Source of the DNA: Exiguobacterium acetylicum DSM 20416
GTDB taxonomy: Bacteria > Bacillota > Bacilli > Exiguobacteriales > Exiguobacteriaceae
NCBI RefSeq assembly: GCF_000702605.1
Contig: NZ_JNIR01000001.1
Coordinates: 858,501-922,500, forward strand
Direction of reading: 5' to 3'
Length of the DNA stretch: 64,000 bases
A model generated the notes under the pieces. It searched no databases and was not told where the DNA came from. It was given only the letters and a program-made list of their open reading frames with translations. Below are positions 17,004 through 25,062 of the stretch, one piece after another (the stretch's first letter is position 1; each line of letters starts with the position of its first letter). Made by a program: the position numbers and the translations under genes.

Positions 17004-17888
17004 ATGTTAGATCAATTAGCAACGGAACGTCGGAATGAACAGACGATGCAACTCGATGAGATGACAGTCGAAGATGTCTTACGGGTGATGAACGCTGAGG
17101 ATCAAACGGTCGCGACGGTCATTCGGGAACAAATTCCCGTCATCGCGGAAGTCGTCAAATACGTCATTGCGTCATTCAAAAACGGAGGACGCTTGATTTA
17201 CATCGGTGCCGGTACGAGCGGGCGGCTCGGGATTCTCGATGCGGCAGAATGTGTGCCGACGTTCGGAGTTTCACCAGACATGGTCGTCGGATTGATTGCT
17301 GGTGGCGAACGCGCGTTAATCAAAGCGGTCGAGGGAGCAGAGGATAGTCGGACGCTTGCCGTCGATGATTTGAGAGCGCTCCAGTTAGAAGCACGTGATA
17401 CGGTCATCGGGATCGCTGCAAGCGGTCGGACACCGTATGTCATTGGCGGGCTTGATTATGCGAAGGAAGTCGGAGCGGTGACAGCTGCGATTTCTTGTAA
17501 TACGGATGCGGTCATCAGTGGGCACGCGCGCTATGCGATTGAAGTCGAAACGGGTCCGGAAGTCTTGACGGGGTCAACTCGATTAAAGGCTGGAACGGCG
17601 CAAAAGCTCGTCTTGAACATGATTTCGACGGCGGCGATGATCGGTGTCGGTAAGGTCTATCAAAATCTGATGGTCGACGTTCAGTCGACGAACGAAAAAC
17701 TGGAGATCCGGGCGAAGCGGATGATCCGTGAGGCGACAGGAGTTGATGCCATAACGGCGGAGCGTGTCTTCGGGGAGGCACACGGGCACGTCAAGACGGC
17801 GATCGTCATGATTCTCGCAAATGTTCCGCATGCGGAAGCCATCGAACGATTACAGCAAGCAAACGGATTCGTCCGTGACGCACTCTAA
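17004..17888 (+). CDS. murQ: N-acetylmuramic acid 6-phosphate etherase
   Basis: Cytoplasmic lyase/etherase that converts MurNAc-6-P into GlcNAc-6-P and D-lactate. 294 aa, SIS-domain fold. GGRLIYIGAGTSGRLGILDA (61-80) is the sugar-phosphate-binding loop, and Glu82 and Glu113 correspond to the catalytic Glu83 and Glu114 of E. coli MurQ. Start ATG 17004 has AAAGG about 9 nt upstream; a GTG at 16995 is too close to it. First gene of murQ-murP, 12 nt before the PTS gene. Confidence 0.95.
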   Translation: MLDQLATERRNEQTMQLDEMTVEDVLRVMNAEDQTVATVIREQIPVIAEVVKYVIASFKNGGRLIYIGAGTSGRLGILDAAECVPTFGVSPDMVVGLIAGGERALIKAVEGAEDSRTLAVDDLRALQLEARDTVIGIAASGRTPYVIGGLDYAKEVGAVTAAISCNTDAVISGHARYAIEVETGPEVLTGSTRLKAGTAQKLVLNMISTAAMIGVGKVYQNLMVDVQSTNEKLEIRAKRMIREATGVDAITAERVFGEAHGHVKTAIVMILANVPHAEAIERLQQANGFVRDAL

Positions 17889-17900
17889 GGGGGAAACACG

Positions 17901-19274
17901 ATGAAGAAGGAAGAAGTGCTGGCACACGCGATACTCGAGCACGTCGGTGGAAAAGATAATCTCCGGCAGCTCGCGCACTGCATGACGCGGGTTCGCTTAT
18001 CGTTAAAAGATCCAACGCAAGCAAATATCGACGCCTTAAAGCGGATTGATGGGGTCATGGGGGTCATCGATGACGAGACGTTACAGATTGTCGTTGGACC
18101 GGGAACAGTCAATCGGGTAGCCGATCACTTAAGTCGTGAAACAGGACTCGCGATCGGGGAAGAGTCCGTGGATCCGAATTTAACACCAGAAGAACGAGCA
18201 GCTGTCGAGCGGCAAAAAGTGAAAGCAAAACAACAATCACCGTTCAAGCGTTTCTTACGCCGGATCGGGAATATCTTCATCCCGCTCATTCCGGGTCTTG
18301 TTGCTTCCGGTATCATCAACGGGGGGGCGAACTTCGCGAAGAATGCGGGTGTCGACGAAACGCAGACATGGATGCAGATTTTACTACTGATCGGTGGGAC
18401 GGTCTTTTTATATCTTGCGATCCTTGTCGGGTGGAATACGGCGAAGGAATTCGGTGGGACGCCGGTGCTCGGAGCAATCGCTGGTGGGATTTTATTCAAC
18501 CCGGTACTTGCGGACATCACGATTTATGGTGAACCGCTTGTTGCGGGCAGGGGTGGCTTGTTTGGAGTCATCTTCGCGGCTTGGTTGATGACATATCTTG
18601 AGAAGCATATCCGTCGCTTCATGCTAGCATCGATTGATATCATCTTTACGCCACTGTTGACGGTGTTGATCGTCGGATTCGCCTCACTCTATGCGATCAT
18701 GCCAATTGCCGGACTGTTGTCTGACGGAATCATGAAAGCAATCAATGCCGTGCTTGAGGTCGGTGGACCACTTGCCGGGGCAGTACTGGCCGGCTTCTTC
18801 TTACCACTCGTTATGGTCGGTCTCCATCATGGACTGACACCGATCCATCTCGAGTTCTTGAATACGATTGGCAACACGCCACTCTTACCGATTCTTGCAA
18901 TGGCAGGAGCGGGTCAAGTCGGGGCGGCAATGGCGATTTTCGTCAAGACTCGCAATCCGCGCCTGCGTAACATCATTAAAGGTGCGATTCCGGTCGGATT
19001 CCTCGGAATCGGTGAACCGTTATTATACGGTGTTACGTTGCCGCTCGGTCGCCCGTTCGTAACGGCATGTCTCGGCGCAGCAGTCGGTGGTGCCTTCCAA
19101 GCAACGATGAAGACGACGGCGCTTGGAGTCGGCGTATCCGGTTTATCATTGACACCGTTGATCGACAACGGGATGTACTTGACGTACATCGGTGGTCTCG
19201 TCATTTCGTACGCGGCAGGATTCCTGTTCACGTATTGGTTCGGTTTCAAAGAAGAGATGGCAGACGGTATTTAA
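17901..19274 (+). CDS. murP: PTS EIIBC permease for N-acetylmuramic acid
   Basis: Membrane transporter that imports and phosphorylates MurNAc (or a MurNAc-containing disaccharide). Residues 1-75 form the EIIB domain with the phosphorylated Cys27 (LRQLAHCMTRVRLSL). A linker rich in Lys/Gln joins the EIIC domain (about 110-457) with some ten helices; GIGEPLLYGVTLPLGRPF is the conserved sugar-site loop. No EIIA domain is fused, so it must borrow EIIA(Glc). Specificity is inferred from linkage to murQ and mupG. Confidence 0.92.
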   Translation: MKKEEVLAHAILEHVGGKDNLRQLAHCMTRVRLSLKDPTQANIDALKRIDGVMGVIDDETLQIVVGPGTVNRVADHLSRETGLAIGEESVDPNLTPEERAAVERQKVKAKQQSPFKRFLRRIGNIFIPLIPGLVASGIINGGANFAKNAGVDETQTWMQILLLIGGTVFLYLAILVGWNTAKEFGGTPVLGAIAGGILFNPVLADITIYGEPLVAGRGGLFGVIFAAWLMTYLEKHIRRFMLASIDIIFTPLLTVLIVGFASLYAIMPIAGLLSDGIMKAINAVLEVGGPLAGAVLAGFFLPLVMVGLHHGLTPIHLEFLNTIGNTPLLPILAMAGAGQVGAAMAIFVKTRNPRLRNIIKGAIPVGFLGIGEPLLYGVTLPLGRPFVTACLGAAVGGAFQATMKTTALGVGVSGLSLTPLIDNGMYLTYIGGLVISYAAGFLFTYWFGFKEEMADGI

Positions 19275-19281
19275 GGTATTG

Positions 19282-19327
19282 AAAAGCAGTTGAATCCTTC
19301 GAAAAAGAAGGAATCAGCTGCTTTTTC
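19282..19327 (+). terminator. Intrinsic terminator between murP and mupG
   Basis: AAAAGCAGTTGAATCCTTC pairs with GAAGGAATCAGCTGCTTTT (one mismatch-tolerant G-T) and ends in T. It splits the salvage genes into two expression levels unless read through. Confidence 0.75.
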
Positions 19328-19356
19328 CCTAAGTAGAGAAAGGAAGGAGTGAGTGG

Positions 19357-20403
19357 ATGAAAGGATTATCAATCTATTTAAGTGAACCGATTACAGACGA
19401 GACGAGCGAGTGGCTACAGCGGATGCATGCTGTTGGCTTTACGTCGCTCTTTACATCACTACATATTCCCGAGGACGATTCCTCACTGTACGTCGAACGC
19501 TTGCAAGCACTCGGTCGCATAGCACGTGAGCTTGGATTCGAACTCGTAGCGGACATCGCACCGGCGTCACTCGCGACGCTCGGCAAGACATGGGAGACGG
19601 CAGCGACGTTAACGGACTGGGGTGTAACCGGACTCCGTCTTGATTACGGCATCAGTCCGCAGCAAATCGCGACGTTATCCAATCAGATGATGGTCGCACT
19701 GAACGCCAGTACGTTAACAGCAGATGAATTGACGGAGATGAAGGCACACGGGCTGCGAATCGATCGAACGGAAGCGTGGCATAATTTTTATCCGCGACCG
19801 GAAACGGGACTCGACCGGACATGGTTCGACGAAAAGAATGCCTGGTTGCAGGCGCAAGGATTACGAGTTCAAGCGTTCATACCGGGTGACGGGACACTTC
19901 GTGGACCGTTGTTTGAGACGTTACCGACACTTGAAGAACACCGGCATGCGGCACCGTTCGCCAGTTACATCGATTTAAAAGCGACCGTTGATCGAATTCT
20001 TGTTGGGGATCCACGATTGACGGAGGCGACGATTCGGCAATTCGAAGCAGAGCAAGACGGCATCATCATCCTCCGAGCCGTGGCGAACGGACGACAGGTA
20101 CAACGAGATACGGAAACGAATCGGTTTGATCCTGCGCGGGATGTCATTCGGTCCGTCGAGTCGCGAATGAAGCCATCGTCGATTGATTTGACCCCGCAAG
20201 ATCCGTCTGCCCGTCCGCTTGGAACGATCACGATCGATAATGAAAAATACGGACGATACGCGGGCGAGGTTCAAATCACGAAACGTAATTTGTCGGCAGA
20301 TGAGCGAGTCAACGTCCTCGGACGCGTGATCGAGGCAGATCAACCATTGATCGCACGGCTTGGTCCAGGAAGTAAGTTTCGCATCGAATGGGTGACGCCA
20401 TGA
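19357..20403 (+). CDS. mupG: 6-phospho-N-acetylmuramidase (DUF871 family)
   Basis: 348 aa protein of the DUF871/MupG family, shown in Staphylococcus aureus to hydrolyse MurNAc-6-P-GlcNAc, the product of PTS uptake of the wall disaccharide. Signs: GLSIYLSEP start, a TIM-barrel body with FELVADIAP and GLRLDYGI, NFYPRPETGLD, and the C-terminal cyclophilin-like lobe (ITIDNEKYGRYAGEVQI). Start ATG 19357 follows GGAAGGAG. Its presence means the cell probably imports MurNAc-GlcNAc, not only free MurNAc. Confidence 0.92.
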   Translation: MKGLSIYLSEPITDETSEWLQRMHAVGFTSLFTSLHIPEDDSSLYVERLQALGRIARELGFELVADIAPASLATLGKTWETAATLTDWGVTGLRLDYGISPQQIATLSNQMMVALNASTLTADELTEMKAHGLRIDRTEAWHNFYPRPETGLDRTWFDEKNAWLQAQGLRVQAFIPGDGTLRGPLFETLPTLEEHRHAAPFASYIDLKATVDRILVGDPRLTEATIRQFEAEQDGIIILRAVANGRQVQRDTETNRFDPARDVIRSVESRMKPSSIDLTPQDPSARPLGTITIDNEKYGRYAGEVQITKRNLSADERVNVLGRVIEADQPLIARLGPGSKFRIEWVTP

Positions 20404-20927
20404 AGCAACTCGTTGCGGAACGACTCGCCTATCTGTACCGAGGGGAGCTGTTCACGGTCGTCACGATTTTACCGCTGAGTTGGTTTGGTAATCGTGTCTT
20501 TCCACGACTGCAGTTATTTGAACTCAGTGCATTTTGGATGTCACTGTTTTTGTTTGAGCTGTTGTTGATTCAAGGAGCTTGGTATTGGTACAGCAAGTCA
20601 AGGCGTCTGAAGAAGGAAGGAACGTCAGTCACCCCGGTACCCGTCGTCCGACGATTACGTCACTGTCGTGTCATCAATCTGGCTTTGATCGTCCTGACAG
20701 CGTGTGCGTTCGGAATCGATTGGATGCGTTTCCGATCTGAGCTTCCGGTCTCCGGAACACAACTTGCCTTGTTATTATATGTATTCGCGATTCTTGAATA
20801 TATCAATTATTTCCATATCCAACTTATGTACGATAACCGGTCAGATGTGCAATACTTAATACAGAATAGACGTTTGAAACGATCAGCATTGAATAAGGAT
20901 ATGCAACGACTTCGTAAAGTAGTCTAA
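20400..20927 (+). CDS. Membrane protein of unknown function, 175 aa
   Basis: Begins at ATG 20400, overlapping the mupG stop (ATGA), so translationally coupled. Three to four hydrophobic segments (about 15-30, 38-58, 90-105, 120-138) and a basic helical tail (NRRLKRSALNKDMQRLRK). No family recognised. In other Firmicutes the equivalent place is often taken by the regulator murR; this is not a regulator. Confidence 0.65.
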   Translation: MKQLVAERLAYLYRGELFTVVTILPLSWFGNRVFPRLQLFELSAFWMSLFLFELLLIQGAWYWYSKSRRLKKEGTSVTPVPVVRRLRHCRVINLALIVLTACAFGIDWMRFRSELPVSGTQLALLLYVFAILEYINYFHIQLMYDNRSDVQYLIQNRRLKRSALNKDMQRLRKVV

Positions 20928-20954
20928 GGGTTCATAGAAAATAGGAGGGATTGT

Positions 20955-21011
20955 ATGCTCGATATGCTCATTCGTGGCTATCGAAAGTTACGAAAGTTAA
21001 GAGGACGGTAA
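20955..21011 (+). CDS. Possible 18-residue cationic peptide
   Basis: A strong TAGGAGGGATTGT ribosome site precedes ATG 20955, which opens MLDMLIRGYRKLRKLRGR and stops at TAA 21009-21011. Seven Arg/Lys alternate with Leu/Ile/Tyr in an amphipathic pattern. It may be an antimicrobial-like or membrane-active peptide, a leader for the amidase gene 39 nt downstream, or chance. Confidence 0.35.
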   Translation: MLDMLIRGYRKLRKLRGR

Positions 21012-21050
21012 AAAGTTTTGCAAAATGGATGGTATGGAGTGTGATGAAAA

Positions 21051-21764
21051 GTGAAACGGATTGGTTTACTCATCATGTTAAGTCTATTGATTGGAAGTGC
21101 GACGCCGCTCAATGGACAGGCGAAATCGACGTCAAAGAAGGAAACGATTTGTATTGATCCGGGTCATCAAAAAAAGCAAAACTTAGCAAAAGAACCGGTC
21201 GCTCCACGCTCGAAGGTCATGAAAGTGAAAGTGAGCGCGGGGACGAGCGGAGTAAAGACGAAAATTCCGGAGTATAAACTGAATTTACAAGTCGGGTTGA
21301 AACTAAAAGCTGCATTAGTGAAAAAGGGATACCAGGTACATATGACGCGTACGACACATGACGTCAACATCAGCAATGCAGAGCGTGCAAAATATTGTAA
21401 TGCGAAGAAAGCTGTCTTAACCGTTCGGATTCATGCAGATGGAAGCACGGATCGAAAGGTAGAAGGAATTTCCGTCTTATATCCAGATGATCAAGTGACA
21501 AAGGCGATCAATAAGACGAGTAAAAAACAAGCAACCATCATGTTGAAGCACTTGATTGAATCGACGAAGGCGAAAAAGAGTTACGGAACTGGACTTGTTC
21601 CACGAAAAGATTTGACGGGTTTCAATTGGTCGAAGACACCTGTTGTGTTGATTGAAATGGGCTTCATGTCAAATCCAACAGAAGATCAAAAATTAGCATC
21701 TGACAGTTATCAAAAAAAGCTAGTGAACGGAATGGTAAAAGGGATCGATGCGTCGCTAAAATAA
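21051..21764 (+). CDS. Secreted N-acetylmuramoyl-L-alanine amidase (Amidase_3)
   Basis: Zinc amidase that cuts the bond between MurNAc and the stem peptide of peptidoglycan. GTG start at 21051 with GGAG about 12 nt upstream. Signal peptide residues 1-24 (LLIMLSLLIGSATPLNGQA). Zinc ligands His39 (IDPGHQ), Glu74 (PEYKLN) and His128 (VRIHADG) and the catalytic Glu202 (LIEMGFMSN) are all present. No cell-wall binding repeat is fused. Its place behind the MurNAc salvage genes suggests it releases wall fragments for uptake. Confidence 0.88.
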   Translation: MKRIGLLIMLSLLIGSATPLNGQAKSTSKKETICIDPGHQKKQNLAKEPVAPRSKVMKVKVSAGTSGVKTKIPEYKLNLQVGLKLKAALVKKGYQVHMTRTTHDVNISNAERAKYCNAKKAVLTVRIHADGSTDRKVEGISVLYPDDQVTKAINKTSKKQATIMLKHLIESTKAKKSYGTGLVPRKDLTGFNWSKTPVVLIEMGFMSNPTEDQKLASDSYQKKLVNGMVKGIDASLK

Positions 21765-21805
21765 AGGTTCAATAGATCATCAATGATTAAAAAGGGGAGA
21801 ATTCG

Positions 21806-22360
21806 ATGAAGAATACAAGTTGGTTAAATCCACCGACACGTATCGAACAGGAAACACCATTACGCTTCATGACGGATCCGGATACGGATTTTTGGCGCAA
21901 TACTCATTATCAGTTCAACCGTCTGACGAGGCATGCACTGTTGCAGGATGCTCCGGAAGGGGAGTTCAAGTGCCGGATTGAAGTAAAGTTAAATCCGAAT
22001 GCGACATATGATCAGGCGGGGATTTTGCTTTATGTGAACGACGATCACTGGGTGAAGGTGTCGGCTGAGTTCATTCCGGATGGTCCATCGCATCTGGGTG
22101 CCGTCGTGACGAGCTTCGGGTACTCGGACTGGTCGTGTCGGGATGTCGACAATACGCTGTTTGATGCACCGCTTGTCTTTGAACTCCACTATCTCAATCA
22201 AGATGTCACGTTGTATCACGTAACAGGAGAGCACAAAGAGCAACTCCGGATCGCACACTTACATGACGTGACCGATTTGAAGATTGGACCGTATGCGTGT
22301 AGTCCGGATGTAGAAGCGGCAGGGTGTGAAGTGGGAATTATAGATTTTAAAATTTACTAA
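21806..22360 (+). CDS. DUF1349 family protein (concanavalin-like fold)
   Basis: 184 aa, beta-sandwich type. PDTDFWRNTHY near the N-terminus, DQAGILLYVNDDHWVKVSAEF and SFGYSDWS are characteristic of DUF1349 proteins, which are thought to bind carbohydrates. No signal peptide, so it acts inside the cell or at an unknown place. Start ATG 21806 follows GGGGAG. Last gene of normal base composition before the AT-rich island. Confidence 0.85.
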   Translation: MKNTSWLNPPTRIEQETPLRFMTDPDTDFWRNTHYQFNRLTRHALLQDAPEGEFKCRIEVKLNPNATYDQAGILLYVNDDHWVKVSAEFIPDGPSHLGAVVTSFGYSDWSCRDVDNTLFDAPLVFELHYLNQDVTLYHVTGEHKEQLRIAHLHDVTDLKIGPYACSPDVEAAGCEVGIIDFKIY

Positions 22361-22375
22361 ATTCAGAGGAGTAGT

Positions 22376-22813
22376 GTGTTGTTAATTATTATTTCAGTAA
22401 TAGTATCTATTTGCATTCTTCATTCACTCTCATGGCTTATTTCAGTAATTGGTATTAAGACGGGATTAAAAATTTCAAACACAATATCTAACAGCAGATT
22501 TAATCAAAATAAAGGATTAAAGAAGGGGAAGTCCAAAAAATTTCTTACAATAAAAAAAGGTGGAGTTTTAAGCTACCTAATTTTAATAATTTTTCTATCA
22601 CTATTGTTTTTAGTAGTATTTCTTTTTATCCAATCAATTATAACTAATAATTTATATTTTCAACTCTGTGGATTAATTTTTTTAGCATTAGAATTATTTT
22701 TAGTTCTTTTTTTAGATAACGTTTTAATTATCCAGAACAAGATGGATAATCCGATAAATGACAATAATTCTATCCGCAAAAATTATCTTAATCAACGTTT
22801 ACTTTTTTTATAG
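22376..22813 (+). CDS. AT-rich membrane protein ORF 1, 145 aa
   Basis: Starts at GTG 22376 or TTG 22379 behind AGAGGAG. Hydrophobic helices at about 1-24, 65-88 and 95-117 and a basic stretch (NKGLKKGKSKKFLTIKK). Base composition is far lower in GC than all neighbours and rich in Ile/Leu/Asn codons, which indicates transfer. Ends with NPINDNNSIRKNY. No family recognised. Confidence 0.5.
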   Translation: MLLIIISVIVSICILHSLSWLISVIGIKTGLKISNTISNSRFNQNKGLKKGKSKKFLTIKKGGVLSYLILIIFLSLLFLVVFLFIQSIITNNLYFQLCGLIFLALELFLVLFLDNVLIIQNKMDNPINDNNSIRKNYLNQRLLFL

Positions 22814-22821
22814 AACATACA

Positions 22822-23259
22822 ATGTTTTCTTTTTTTATTGTTGTATCTAGTCTTATACTATCTGTCATATTCACTCTGAGTATAACTATAAATTTTTTTC
22901 CGGATTTTAATTTAGGTGTATTGATTGGATTTGTTATTCTATTAAGTTTGTATTCAAACAGGTTCGTTTTAGAAAACTACATTTACAATAATATAATTAA
23001 CCCACTTGAAAGTACTAATGAGAATGATATATATACTACCCAGAAAAAAATGATTAGTTACTTAATCATATTTGTTCTTGGAACGACTGCTTGGTATGAG
23101 GATTTAAAGAATTCAGTAGTGAGTATTAATAATTCACAAGATTTTAGTATTAATTCGTTATTAATTACGACTTTTCTTTTATTCTATTTATCTTCCGATC
23201 GGATTTTTAAATTAATAAACGATGATTACGTAAAGTTTAAAAAGTATTTTAACAGTTAG
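22822..23259 (+). CDS. AT-rich membrane protein ORF 2, 145 aa
   Basis: Directly follows ORF 1, 8 nt after its stop, in another frame. ATG 22822 lacks a Shine-Dalgarno. Hydrophobic helices at about 3-25, 32-48, 75-92 and 112-130. It contains NNIINPLESTNEND, which recalls NKMDNPINDNNS in ORF 1; the two may be distant paralogues or halves of one broken gene. Very low GC. Family unknown. Confidence 0.5.
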   Translation: MFSFFIVVSSLILSVIFTLSITINFFPDFNLGVLIGFVILLSLYSNRFVLENYIYNNIINPLESTNENDIYTTQKKMISYLIIFVLGTTAWYEDLKNSVVSINNSQDFSINSLLITTFLLFYLSSDRIFKLINDDYVKFKKYFNS

Positions 23260-23280
23260 TTAAAAGCTGTGAGACAAAAA

Positions 23281-23325
23281 AAGACTTGATGAATGTTCGT
23301 AAATTTTCATCAAGCCTTTTTTTGT
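23281..23325 (+). terminator. Intrinsic terminator closing the AT-rich island
   Basis: AAGACTTGATGAA and TTCATCAAGCCTT form the stem, followed by seven T. Confidence 0.8.
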
Positions 23326-23378
23326 TTATAAAGATAAACTATATTAATAATGGAATATTCTTAATTAGGAGTGGGAGT

Positions 23379-24014
23379 TCAATAATTAATAGACGTTGCA
23401 ACCATGAGGTCAAAAAAATATTTCGCTTCATTCGTCTTATGAAGACCATACCATGCTTCTAACGTTTCAGGTGTGAATACATCGAGTGCACGAATCGTCT
23501 CATAAGCAAACTCTAATGCTGCCATTCCTGACGCTGTGATTAACGAATCATCACGGACAACTGGAGTATGTTGATAAAAAGATTCTCCGGAATAATTCGA
23601 GCAAACGGATTGTAAGTAAGACAAATCGTTACTTGTATGGAGTCGCAGATTTAAGAATCCACTCTTTGCTAACCCTTCAGTCGCACCGCAAATCGCAGCG
23701 ATGATTGTTCCATTACTCAGCGCGTTTCCTACTTTATTCAGTAGAGGGTCATGAAGAGACTCTTGCCATGTCTGTCCACCGGGAAGAATTAATGCATCCT
23801 TTGAAGTCATCTCTAATTGTGAAACGGCGATATCCGGTAAAATACGTAATCCGCCCATAGTCGTGATGGGGTGTAGCGTTGGTCCTACTGTAACGACATT
23901 GAATGGAGGAGCATCTGTTTTGAAATATCTTCGTGAATGTAACTCTGGCATCACGTAACCGTATTCCCAATCTGAAATTGAATCGAATACATATAAATAG
24001 ACAGTGTGAGTCAA
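23379..24014 (-). CDS. DJ-1/PfpI family (type 1 glutamine amidotransferase-like) protein
   Basis: 211 aa. The nucleophile elbow AAICGATEGLA places Cys109 as catalytic, with ILPGGQTW upstream; similar to B. subtilis YdeA. TTG start at 24014 with AGGAAG 9 nt upstream; no in-frame ATG is nearby. Family members are proteases, glyoxalases or chaperones, so the activity cannot be fixed. It lies 78 nt downstream of a WYL regulator on the same strand. Confidence 0.8.
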   Translation of the reverse strand: MTHTVYLYVFDSISDWEYGYVMPELHSRRYFKTDAPPFNVVTVGPTLHPITTMGGLRILPDIAVSQLEMTSKDALILPGGQTWQESLHDPLLNKVGNALSNGTIIAAICGATEGLAKSGFLNLRLHTSNDLSYLQSVCSNYSGESFYQHTPVVRDDSLITASGMAALEFAYETIRALDVFTPETLEAWYGLHKTNEAKYFFDLMVATSINY

Positions 24015-24092
24015 GATAACCGCTTCCTTTACTATATGAGATACATTTAGTATAGAAAAGTTATCCTGACAACTACTGTCAGTGAAAATAAA

Positions 24093-25037
24093 TCATTGAT
24101 GCGAAGCGATCAATTCGTGTAATCGATCAATGATTTTACTTTTGATTTCAACAGGAGAAACGACTTGTATCGATGTTCCATAAGCAATAAGGAGACTCGG
24201 GACTTGTTCGTCTAAAACGCTCGTCTCAATCATAAAAACAGCACGGTTTTGATTTTGTTCGATTAAACAGTGCTTAAAGTACCAGTGTTGGCAAATTGAA
24301 TCAATAGTAGAGGTGTCACCGGAGAGGATTAGTTCACCTTGAGTTTCTCTTGGATTTGGTAGTAAATCGGTCATAAAAGAAGACTGAACATCGAAATCAT
24401 CTGGAATATCGAATTGATTCAACAACAATTTAAAGCTGTTTATACGATTGATTTTAAAATGGCGGATTTCTTCTCTTAACTGACAGAATGCAGTGACGTA
24501 CCAAGCGTGTTTCCAATAAGTTAATCTAAAAGGATTGATGTCACGTGATTGAACATCTTCATTGTTCGCGCGACAGTATTGAATATGTATTGTTGTTCGA
24601 CTGCGAATGGCTTGATCGATTTCTCGTAACAGGATTTCGGCTCTCGACGACATTTCGGGTTGATAGGGAATTACATCCAAGAGCGGAGCACTTGTCGATG
24701 GTTTTAAAGCGTGCTGTTTTATTTTTTTAATCGCGCGATTTAAAGCTGTATTACCATAGTAACCGGCTTCTTCTGCAAAAAGAGCAGCGTGATATAAAGA
24801 CTGCTGCTCTTCAGCATCGAAGAATAAAGGTGCTTCTATAAATTGAGGTAATAAGCTGTATCCGCCATGATGACCTGCTTCGGCAACAATCGGAACTCCA
24901 CTTGCGGAAAGCGTATCAATATATCGATAGACGGTCCGGATGTTCATCTCAAGTTGTTCGGAGATGTATTGAGCCGTTACTTTTTTTCCGGATTGTAGCA
25001 TCCAAAGAATTGCTAATAGGTGATCACTTTTCGCCAA
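24093..25037 (-). CDS. WYL-domain transcriptional regulator (YafY family)
   Basis: 314 aa. TTG start at 25037 is chosen because GGAGG sits 7 nt upstream; the ATG at 25055 would place that site inside the gene. Residues 5-60 are a DeoR/HTH_11 winged helix (AQYISEQLEMNIRTVYRYID), and 130-310 a WYL sensor domain (INPFRLTYWKHAWYVTAFC). Such proteins often control a neighbouring enzyme gene, here most likely the DJ-1-like gene downstream. Confidence 0.88.
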   Translation of the reverse strand: MAKSDHLLAILWMLQSGKKVTAQYISEQLEMNIRTVYRYIDTLSASGVPIVAEAGHHGGYSLLPQFIEAPLFFDAEEQQSLYHAALFAEEAGYYGNTALNRAIKKIKQHALKPSTSAPLLDVIPYQPEMSSRAEILLREIDQAIRSRTTIHIQYCRANNEDVQSRDINPFRLTYWKHAWYVTAFCQLREEIRHFKINRINSFKLLLNQFDIPDDFDVQSSFMTDLLPNPRETQGELILSGDTSTIDSICQHWYFKHCLIEQNQNRAVFMIETSVLDEQVPSLLIAYGTSIQVVSPVEIKSKIIDRLHELIASHQ

Positions 25038-25062
25038 AAGAGGTCCTCCAATCAATGATTCA

